Of a stretch of DNA of 6,379 nt, positions 1 to 5,255 are shown piece by piece (within the stretch, counting starts at the first letter, position 1; every line of letters begins with the position of its first letter). A model generated the notes under the pieces. It ran no database searches and had not been told where the DNA came from. It was given only the letters and a program-made list of their open reading frames with translations. The stretch is from Phenylobacterium sp. (lineage in GTDB: Bacteria; Pseudomonadota; Alphaproteobacteria; Caulobacterales; Caulobacteraceae): positions 1 to 6,379 of the forward strand of contig JANXXA010000501.1 in NCBI GenBank assembly GCA_025350885.1, read 5' to 3'. Made by a program: the position numbers and the translations under genes.

Positions 1-2
1 GG

Positions 3-1187
3 ATCGACCACGCGCAGCAGGGCCAATGGAAGCCCGAAAATCCGCAAGCCGATCCCAAGATCATCAGCGTCCACTTCCACCAGATGCTCTCGCCGACCGT
101 GAGCGCCCGCGAAATGCACGAGACCTACATAAACGCCGACGACATCAAGAGTTTCTACAACCGCAAGCTCGGCAAGCCTTACCAGGACCCCAACGAGCTA
201 CCCGTGAGCCAGGCCCATCTCGATGCCTGTGTGCTGGAGGGCGCGCGCATGGGGCTCATCTGGAAGACGACCGCCACCAACACCTTCATGGGCATCGACC
301 AGATGGGCGGCTTCAACTGCGTGGTCATCAAGGAGCGCCTACCAGACGGCCGGCATGCAGTGATCTACGCCGAAGAGATCAACGACCTCGACCCGTTCGA
401 ACGCTGCACCCAGCTCATGAAGGATTTCGGCGTGCAGATCTGCGTGGTCGAGCACCTGCCAAATTACAACGACGCCCACAGGTTCGCGAACCTCGAGGAC
501 CACCGCGGTCGGGTGTTCCTCTGCACCAGCTATGGCCCGGTGGAGGAAAGCTTCGCCAGGTGGGGGGACGGCCCCGCGCTCAGCATCAGTCAACGCCGCA
601 CCGACTCCGAGGCGCGGGATCGCTGCACCGTTCGCGTCGACCAATACAAGGCGATGTCGGTCGCGCTCAGGCGCATCTCAATGACCCATGTCTTGTTTCC
701 CGACCCGAGGGGCCGTGTTCAGGAGGTGCGGGAAAAGGATGCACGCTTCGACGCGCCCATCCTGAAGGAGCGGGTCTTTCCCCACTACCTGCGCACCGCG
801 CTCGTCACCAAGCGCGTGAACGAGCTTGAGCGGCTTTACCGCACGGGGGTCGAGAAGCGCGGCAAGGATCCTCACCACGCCTTCGCCCTCATGCTCTGCG
901 ACGTCGCCATGAGCCGTGCCCACGGCACCGCGACGATCATGCTGCCGGATATGAGCGTCCCCGCCCTTCCGACCTCGCCCCAGCACCATCCGGAGATCCA
1001 GCGGATCCTGTATCGCCGCGACGAAGGTACATGCGGCAGCTGCCGCCACTTCAAGATCAAGGAAGGAGACGCCGGCGCCGCGGGCGCGGGAATCTGCGGG
1101 TTCCTTCCGCCGGTCGCGACGGTGATGGATCGGGACCCGCAGAATGGATGCCCGGGTTTCGACTCTCTGCCACAGCCGTCGGAGTGA
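3..1187 (+). CDS. Phage terminase large subunit, C-terminal part (5' truncated by window edge)
   Basis: The frame is open from the left edge, so the start and the N-terminal ATPase domain lie outside; 394 residues are visible. The first part reads like the linker after a terminase ATPase (HFHQMLSPTVSAREM, then FYNRKLGKPY). An RNase H-like nuclease domain follows: first strand TFMGIDQMGGFNCVVI with a candidate metal-binding Asp99, then the second-strand motif VVEHLPNYNDAHRF with Glu150, then a late acidic/His helix KDPHHAFALMLCDVA around Asp289. In this family the nuclease cuts concatemeric phage DNA during headful or cos packaging into the prohead. The C-terminus carries four cysteines (C344, C347, C365, C383; CxxC-x17-C-x17-C), a possible metal site that is not part of the core terminase fold. 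No portal gene follows, so this looks like a prophage edge or remnant. The nuclease assignment rests on motif layout and the terminase call is fairly secure; whether it is still functional is unknown. Confidence 0.8.
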   Translation: MDHAQQGQWKPENPQADPKIISVHFHQMLSPTVSAREMHETYINADDIKSFYNRKLGKPYQDPNELPVSQAHLDACVLEGARMGLIWKTTATNTFMGIDQMGGFNCVVIKERLPDGRHAVIYAEEINDLDPFERCTQLMKDFGVQICVVEHLPNYNDAHRFANLEDHRGRVFLCTSYGPVEESFARWGDGPALSISQRRTDSEARDRCTVRVDQYKAMSVALRRISMTHVLFPDPRGRVQEVREKDARFDAPILKERVFPHYLRTALVTKRVNELERLYRTGVEKRGKDPHHAFALMLCDVAMSRAHGTATIMLPDMSVPALPTSPQHHPEIQRILYRRDEGTCGSCRHFKIKEGDAGAAGAGICGFLPPVATVMDRDPQNGCPGFDSLPQPSE

Positions 1188-1192
1188 CATCG

Positions 1193-1217
1193 AAAGGATG
1201 GGGTGACGCCGTCCTTT
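1193..1217 (+). terminator. Possible terminator hairpin after the terminase gene
   Basis: Five bases after the terminase stop, AAAGGATGG (1193-1201) can pair with CCGTCCTTT (1209-1217) as a 9-bp stem with one T-G wobble and a 7-base loop. The A-start/T-end arms resemble an intrinsic terminator, but no real T-tract follows (only TTTGTCCT, partly inside the stem) and the stem is modest. A plain stem-loop at the 3' end of the message is equally possible. Confidence 0.35.
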
Positions 1218-1459
1218 GTCCTCAATGACGTCGTCCGCGAGTGGAATGTCCCGCAAACGTCATTAGATCGTCCGTCAAAAGTCCCCCCGGCCCCCCCAAT
1301 AGAAGGGGTAGAGTGACAAATCCGAGGGGCCAGTGACGTTATCTAAGGGCCGCCCCAGCGAGAGTGGAAAACAGCCGCAAAATGGGCACCCAGCCTCCAA
1401 GCGTGGAACCTGGGCGGGCCACCTCTTTCAACGAAGTCAGTTCGTAGATGCGGGGCTCC

Positions 1460-1472
1460 GGAACTCCGTTCC
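1460..1472. promoter_or_regulatory. 13-bp dyad, operator-like
   Basis: GGAAC-TCC-GTTCC is a perfect 5-bp inverted repeat with a 3-bp centre, 73 bp upstream of the regulator start at 1546. It has the geometry of a binding site for a dimeric winged-helix protein. It is not the alphaproteobacterial SOS box, which is a direct repeat (GAAC-N7-GAAC). Its function is inferred only from symmetry and position. Confidence 0.3.
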
Positions 1473-1506
1473 AGAAGGCCTGTCGCCTCTTGCTCGTATT
1501 CTGACG

Positions 1507-1527
1507 CCTGGGAGAACAGCTCCCAGG
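1507..1527. promoter_or_regulatory. 8-bp perfect inverted repeat upstream of the broken regulator
   Basis: CCTGGGAG (1507-1514), a 5-base loop AACAG, and CTCCCAGG (1520-1527) form a perfect 8-bp stem ending 18 bp before the ATG at 1546. It could be an autoregulatory operator or a stem-loop in the mRNA leader near the start. There is no T-tract after it, so an intrinsic terminator is unlikely. Confidence 0.4.
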
Positions 1528-1545
1528 ATCGTGGGTGAATCGACA

Positions 1546-1847
1546 ATGAATCAATTGCTTGACCGAGAGGCAATGGTGGCGACAGCGCAGTTCACCGACA
1601 AACAGGGCCAGTACCTCGCCTTCATCTGGGCCTACTCGCAGATCAACCGCCGGCCGAGGCCGACTTCCAGCGCTCCTTCAGGGTCACCGCCCCGTCAGTC
1701 CACCAGATGCTCAAGACGCTCCACCAGCTGGCCCTGATCGAAAAGCAGCCTGGCGTCGCCCGCACCATCCAACTCCTCGTCCCACCCCAGGACCTGCCCA
1801 TCCTAGGATGCGACCAACCCGTCATAATCACTGCGTCGGGACACTAG
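1546..1847 (+). pseudogene. LexA-like/MarR-like winged-helix regulator, frameshifted
   Basis: Two frames together spell one small DNA-binding protein. From ATG 1546 the first frame reads MNQLLDREAM, then FTDKQGQYLAFIWAYSQINRRP, to about 1656. The rest is one base back, from 1653: AEADFQRSFRVTAPSVHQM, then LKTLHQLALIEKQPGVARTI, then LLVPPQDLPIL, ending QPVIITASGH and stop at 1845-1847. These pieces match in order a common standalone HTH family (consensus roughly IxGRPPAEADxxxxFxVxPPSVHxM) of about 90-100 residues, so both halves are well preserved and only the join is broken. An ATG at 1573 is an alternative start. The Shine-Dalgarno is weak (GTGGGTG about 10 bases before the start). Relative to the family the join lacks the two prolines, as expected from a 7-base loss. 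Its last codons overlap the convergent transporter. A sequencing error at the GC-rich join cannot be excluded. The regulatory target is unknown. Confidence 0.75.
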
Positions 1848-3388
1848 TCGCCCTCGCCGCGATCCGCGCGGGCTTGGGCCAGGGCTTCCTTCAGGCCGAA
1901 AGAGGCCAGGAAGTAGTGGAGGGCGCCCCACAGGCCAAACAGGTAGCCGATCAGGATGCCGTGGCGGGTGGCCAGGACCAGGGCGCCCTTGCAGGCCAGG
2001 TCGAGATCGGCCGGCCCGCCCTTGGGCGCGACACCGCCGGGGCAGGCGGTCTGGAACAGCTGGCGCGGGGCGTCGAGGAAGCCGGAGAGCCCCTGGAAGA
2101 AGCCCGGCATGTCGGGGTGGGTGAAGTGGAAGCTGGCCAGATGGTCGATCATCCAGCCGATCAGCGGCGGTCCGCCGCCCAGCGCGATCAGGTTGAGGAA
2201 GAAGAACAGGATCGCCGTGGCGGTCGCGCGCCGGCGGGTGTCGACCATGTTCTGCACCACCCCGAAGGTCGGGCCCAGGTAGGTGTAGGCGAAGATCCCG
2301 GGGATCAGGAAGATCAGCGTCGCCAGCTGCCACGTCGGGACCAGGTAGATCGACATGTAGAGCGGAGTGGCGATGGTCAGGCCGATGGCCGGGGTCAGCG
2401 CGTACCAGCGCGGGCTGCGCTTCGACAGCCGGTCGCTGAGGAACCCGCCCAAGAGGGTGCCGATGCCCGCTGAAAAGCCGCCGGCCAGGCCGGTGATCAG
2501 GCCGACCTGAGCATAGTTCAAATGGAAGGTGCGGATGAAATAGGGCGGGATGAACTGGCCCGCGCCGTAGCCCGCGAAGGACACCAGTGTCACCCCCAGC
2601 ACCATGTTCACCACCGGCCACTTGGTGAACAGGATGCGCGCCACCGCGCCGATCTCGCGCAGCTCCTGGCCGAGCGAGGCAGCGGGCTTGGGAGCTTCGA
2701 CGACGCTGACGGCGTCGGCCGAGAGCGGGGGTTGCTCTGGCTCCGAATGGCCGCGCGGGGGTTCCTTGATCAGCAGCCGGATGGCGATCGCCACCAGCAC
2801 GCCGGGGATGCCCACCACCATGAAGGCGATGCGCCAGGAGAAGTTCTGCGCCAGATAGCCGCCGATGATCGCCCCCAGCATGGTGCCGAGCGGGATGCCG
2901 AAGGAATAGACCGACAGCGCCGAGGCCCGGCGCTTGGGTTCGTAGTAGTCGCTGATCAGCGAGTGGGACGGCGGCGACAAGCCCGCCTCGCCCACGCCCA
3001 CACCGAAGCGGAAGGCCCCCAGCATGAAGAAGCTGGTGGCCAGGCCGCAGAGCGCGGTGAAGGCCGACCAGATGACGATGGCGCCGGAGATGATATTGAC
3101 CCGGGAAAACCGCTCGGCGAACCGCGCGATGGGGATGCCCAGGAGGGTGTAGAGCAGGGCGAAATAGAGCCCGCCCAGCAGGCCCAGCTGGGTGTCGGAG
3201 ATCTTCAGGTCGACCTTGATCGCCTGGCCGATGGTGGCGATGATCGTGCGGTCGATGAAGTTGAACGTGTAGGCGGTGACCAGCAGCGCCAGCACCAGGC
3301 GCTTGTAGCCCTCGGAATAGAACGGTTTGGCGGACCCGGCGGAGGTTGCGGCGGCCTTGCTGCCCGGGCCGGCGGTGGTGTCGGTCAT
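1844..3388 (-). CDS. Spinster-family MFS transporter (long form, 514 aa)
   Basis: An inner-membrane permease of the major facilitator superfamily with about twelve predicted helices: roughly residues 31-49, 69-88, 98-115, 121-137, 161-180, 188-207, 257-283, 293-315, 329-349, 355-376, 391-413 and 475-496. Family marks are NFIDRTII in helix 1, a motif-A-like loop GIPIARFAERFSR after helix 2, GVGEAGLSPPSHSLISDYY through helix 4 and its following loop, and a second motif-A-like GGFLSDRLSKR after helix 8. The central loop (about 208-250) is Pro/Ala/Glu-rich. The loop before helix 12 is unusually long (about 414-474) and holds Cys449 and Cys466, which could form a disulfide if it faces the periplasm. 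Start: ATG at 3388 with GGGGG ten bases upstream. The substrate cannot be read from sequence; family members move lipid-like or organic-anion substrates. A paralogue lies upstream on the same strand, and the stop overlaps the regulator's stop in CTAG. Confidence 0.9.
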   Translation of the reverse strand: MTDTTAGPGSKAAATSAGSAKPFYSEGYKRLVLALLVTAYTFNFIDRTIIATIGQAIKVDLKISDTQLGLLGGLYFALLYTLLGIPIARFAERFSRVNIISGAIVIWSAFTALCGLATSFFMLGAFRFGVGVGEAGLSPPSHSLISDYYEPKRRASALSVYSFGIPLGTMLGAIIGGYLAQNFSWRIAFMVVGIPGVLVAIAIRLLIKEPPRGHSEPEQPPLSADAVSVVEAPKPAASLGQELREIGAVARILFTKWPVVNMVLGVTLVSFAGYGAGQFIPPYFIRTFHLNYAQVGLITGLAGGFSAGIGTLLGGFLSDRLSKRSPRWYALTPAIGLTIATPLYMSIYLVPTWQLATLIFLIPGIFAYTYLGPTFGVVQNMVDTRRRATATAILFFFLNLIALGGGPPLIGWMIDHLASFHFTHPDMPGFFQGLSGFLDAPRQLFQTACPGGVAPKGGPADLDLACKGALVLATRHGILIGYLFGLWGALHYFLASFGLKEALAQARADRGEGD

Positions 3389-3460
3389 ACTCGGCGTTCC
3401 CCCAAGAACGATGGCTGAGGCCCCCGCTTGGCGGGTGGCGATGTTGGCGGCAGGTTAGCC

Positions 3461-3485
3461 GGGGGCGGGGACGGGGGATAGGGGG
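3461..3485 (+). promoter_or_regulatory. Four-tract G-quadruplex motif
   Basis: The plus strand reads GGGGG-C-GGGG-AC-GGGGG-ATA-GGGGG: four runs of at least four G with loops of 1, 2 and 3 bases. This is a textbook strong intramolecular quadruplex pattern. It sits 73-97 bp upstream of the long transporter's ATG, with the G strand being the template for that gene and the C strand matching the mRNA leader. A role in transcription is inferred from position; formation is predicted from pattern alone. Confidence 0.55.
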
Positions 3486-3553
3486 CGAAATCCAGTCCGT
3501 ATATGTCGCGCCGACCGCCCTCGCGTCGGGGAAAAGGGCGTGGGAAGAGTTTA

Positions 3554-3701
3554 GCCACGGAAAACACGGAAAGAGCACGGAAGCGCGGAGCTGGCCTGCG
3601 CGAACGGACACTTCGCCGTAAGGTCCGAGGGATCGCGCATCACGCGATCGATAGACGGGTCACTCCACGGCTTTCCGTGATCTGTCCGTGCTTTCCGTGG
3701 C
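3554..3701. repeat. 148-bp CACGGA inverted-repeat element
   Basis: The left arm 3554-3583 and the reverse complement of the right arm 3672-3701 match at 26 of 30 positions. Each arm holds three CACGGA units with the same 9- and 11-base spacings (starts 3556, 3565, 3576; mirrored TCCGTG at 3674, 3685, 3694). Similarity weakens but continues inward (GGAG at 3587-3590 against CTCC at 3663-3666). Between the arms are two further hairpins: CGGAC-A-CTT/AAG-GTCCG (3605-3627) and GATCGCG-CATCA-CGCGATC (3631-3649). The element starts 10 bp past the short transporter's stop. It could be a dispersed REP/MITE-like repeat, a bidirectional terminator or processing structure, or a structured RNA. No transposase is present. 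Confidence 0.7.
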
Positions 3702-3710
3702 CCCCTTTAT

Positions 3711-5093
3711 CTAACTGACCATCTCCTCGCGGACGTTTTTGCGGGCGAGCCAGAACAGTAGGGCGGAGATCGTGCCGCCGACGGTGGACACGATCAGCGC
3801 CCAGCGGACGCCTTCGGCGGGGCCGAGGCCCATGCCCTTGTTGAGGATGTCCGACAGCGCGCCGATGCACAGGGCGCCCATCACCAGGCCCAGGAAGTTG
3901 ATCACGAACAGCATGATCGAGGCGCTCATGGCGCGCATGCGCTGGGGCACCATGCCCTGTGCGGAGGCATAGACCGGGCCGTACCACAGCGTGCCCAGGA
4001 AGGCGGTGACGCTGGTCAGGCCGAGCGCCAGGGCGGCGCTGTCGGTGGTGTAGATGAGCACCGCCAGCGGCGCGCCGCAGACCACCGCGATGGCCGGAAC
4101 CGAGCCGTAGACCCTGAGGTCGCGGGCACCCCAGCGGTCGGCGATCTGGCCGCCGACCCAGGAGCCGAAGGTGCCGCTGATCCCGCCGATCAGGCCCAGC
4201 GCCAGGCCGATGAAGGCGCCTTTGCCGACGTGGAAGTGATGGGCGAGCGCGGTGATCTCGGGGCCGTGCACCCGGTAGAAGAAGCTGGGCAGGAAGGGGG
4301 CGTGGCCGTAGCCCAGGAAGCTGCGGACGCCGGCCCCGAAGGCCAGGAACCAGAAGGCGCGCTTGCCGGCCAGGTAGCGGAAGGTCTCGGCAAATGTGGC
4401 CAGGTTGGCGGTGGCCGCCTGGGTGGCGCCGGCCAGTCTGCGGCGCGGCTCCTTCAGCGTGAACAGCGCCACCACGGCAAGGATCAGGCCGGGGACGGCG
4501 GCGACTAGGAACGCCTTGCGCCAGCCCAGCCAGTCGCTCATCGCCCCGCCGATGGCCAGCCCCAGCAGGCTGCCGATGGGCGTGCCCATGGAATAGAAGG
4601 CCAGCGCCGAGGCGCGCTTTTCCTTTGGCGAATAGTCGGCGATCAGCGCGTGGGAGGTGGGCGTACAGCCGGCCTCGCCGATGCCGACGCCGGCGCGGGC
4701 GCCGACCAGCTGGACGAAGGTCTGGGCCAGGCCACAGACGCCGGTGAATACGCTCCAGGCGGCCAGGCACGAGGCGATGATCACCGGACGATTGTGGCGG
4801 TCGGCGGCGCGGGCCAGCGGGAACCCCAGGAGGGTGTAGACGATGCCAAAGGCGAAACCCGAGAGCAGGCCCAGCTGCCAGTCGGCCAGGTGCAGGTCGT
4901 TCTTGATCGGCTCGGCCAGGATGTTGATCACCTGGCGGTCGAGGAAATTGACCACATAGATCAAGAGCAGCAGCCACAGCGCATAGCGGCGATAGGCGTC
5001 GGAGACCGGCGGATCATCGGTGCGCGGATCATTGGGACGCGGGACCGCATCGTCGATCAGCCCCTCCGGCGAGGGGTTGGCGATATCGGCCAT
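3711..5093 (-). CDS. Spinster-family MFS transporter (short form, 460 aa)
   Basis: An inner-membrane major facilitator permease with the usual twelve-helix layout and a cytosolic acidic/Pro-rich N-terminus of about 35 residues. Family marks: VVNFLDRQVINILAEPIK in helix 1, motif-A-like GFPLARAADRHNR at about 90-102, GVGIGEAGCTPTSHALIADY at about 135-154, and a second motif-A-like GGQIADRWGARD at about 314-325. Across residues 135-174 it matches residues 129-168 of the neighbouring long transporter at 24 of 40 positions, so the two are paralogues of the same subfamily. It lacks the long Cys-containing loop before the last helix. Start: ATG at 5093 with GGAGG at 5106-5102, eight bases upstream. 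The frame stays open upstream to 5975, but that part is a shadow of the divergent GST gene. Substrate unknown. It is divergent from the GST-like gene, which may hint at a shared substrate or signal. Confidence 0.9.
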   Translation of the reverse strand: MADIANPSPEGLIDDAVPRPNDPRTDDPPVSDAYRRYALWLLLLIYVVNFLDRQVINILAEPIKNDLHLADWQLGLLSGFAFGIVYTLLGFPLARAADRHNRPVIIASCLAAWSVFTGVCGLAQTFVQLVGARAGVGIGEAGCTPTSHALIADYSPKEKRASALAFYSMGTPIGSLLGLAIGGAMSDWLGWRKAFLVAAVPGLILAVVALFTLKEPRRRLAGATQAATANLATFAETFRYLAGKRAFWFLAFGAGVRSFLGYGHAPFLPSFFYRVHGPEITALAHHFHVGKGAFIGLALGLIGGISGTFGSWVGGQIADRWGARDLRVYGSVPAIAVVCGAPLAVLIYTTDSAALALGLTSVTAFLGTLWYGPVYASAQGMVPQRMRAMSASIMLFVINFLGLVMGALCIGALSDILNKGMGLGPAEGVRWALIVSTVGGTISALLFWLARKNVREEMVS

Positions 5094-5096
5094 GGT

Positions 5097-5133
5097 TGCA
5101 TCCTCCACGCGGCTCTGGCGGCCGGTGGATGCA
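5097..5133 (-). promoter_or_regulatory. Leader hairpin overlapping the ribosome site of the short transporter
   Basis: In the minus-strand message TGCATCC (5133-5127) can pair perfectly with GGATGCA (5103-5097), enclosing 23 bases that hold a further CGGC/GCCG stem. The 3' arm covers two bases of the Shine-Dalgarno GGAGG (5106-5102) and ends three bases before the ATG. Such a fold could limit translation initiation. It is read from sequence only, with no energy calculation. Confidence 0.35.
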
Positions 5134-5182
5134 GCGTCCCGCATTTGCCCACGACTGGGAAGCGGTAAGGCGCGCGGCCCCG

Positions 5183-5234
5183 CCATTTCCCCTGGGCGCG
5201 GAAATGGATAGGCGTGGGGGCGGGGCGCCCAGGG
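5183..5234. promoter_or_regulatory. Nested inverted repeats in the transporter/GST divergent region
   Basis: CCATTTCC (5183-5190) and GGAAATGG (5200-5207) are a perfect 8-bp inverted repeat around the 9-base spacer CCTGGGCGC. That spacer, extended by one base (5190-5199), is the perfect complement of GCGCCCAGGG at 5225-5234. The region lies 22 bp before the GST start and 90 bp before the transporter start. As DNA it could be two overlapping operators. As GST leader RNA the two stems would compete or form an H-type pseudoknot. Pairing is exact; function is inferred. Confidence 0.5.
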
Positions 5235-5255
5235 TTGGCGATTGAAGATGAGCGG

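Larger units (their letters stand above)
1218..1545. other. Gene-free spacer with C-tracts
   Basis: I see no convincing gene here. The only open frames are short or are upstream extensions of the regulator frame with no family-like content. There is a six-C run at 1283-1288 and a seven-C run at 1291-1297, separated by GG. The octamer GAGTGACA occurs at 1182-1189, spanning the terminase stop, and again at 1311-1318. The stretch looks like degraded or junction DNA between a phage-derived region and the host genes. Two dyads near its right end (1460-1472 and 1507-1527) are listed separately. Confidence 0.5.
3389..3710. other. 322-bp spacer between the two transporter genes
   Basis: This non-coding interval is upstream of the long transporter and downstream of the short one. 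It holds the G-tract motif (3461-3485) and the CACGGA inverted-repeat element (3554-3701). A weak -10-like TATACG on the minus strand lies at 3503-3498, with no good -35 partner. The spacer length and the element suggest the two transporters are separately transcribed, or that readthrough is attenuated. No small gene with a credible ribosome site was found. Confidence 0.5.

Noticed and set aside
26..829. Long plus-strand open frame over the terminase gene
   Set aside because: It overlaps the terminase frame, gives an Arg/Pro-rich protein with no family pattern, and is a GC-driven shadow.
678..1256. Minus-strand open frames antisense to the terminase 3' half
   Set aside because: Low-complexity composition and no motif; the terminase frame explains the codon pattern.
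1382..1447. 21-codon open frame in the spacer (MGTQPPSVEP...)
   Set aside because: No ribosome site, no conservation argument, and such short frames are expected by chance.
1460..1472. SOS/LexA box
   Set aside because: The alphaproteobacterial box is a direct repeat GAAC-N7-GAAC; this is an inverted repeat with a 3-bp centre.
1559..2473. Plus-strand open frame crossing the regulator and transporter
   Set aside because: Antisense to the transporter for most of its length, highly charged repetitive composition, no recognisable domain.
2522..3418. Plus-strand open frame antisense to the long transporter
   Set aside because: Asp/Glu/Gln/His-rich mirror of transporter codons; no ribosome site.
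1803..3611. 602-codon minus-strand open frame over the long transporter
   Set aside because: Its product is rich in Arg, Pro and His with no membrane segments, whereas the neighbouring frame gives a clear twelve-helix transporter.
3554..3701. CRISPR array
   Set aside because: The CACGGA units are short, spaced by 3-5 bases and inverted between the arms; there are no repeat-spacer units of CRISPR size and no cas genes.
3640..4977. 445-codon minus-strand open frame over the short transporter
   Set aside because: Arg/Pro-rich shadow in the wrong frame.
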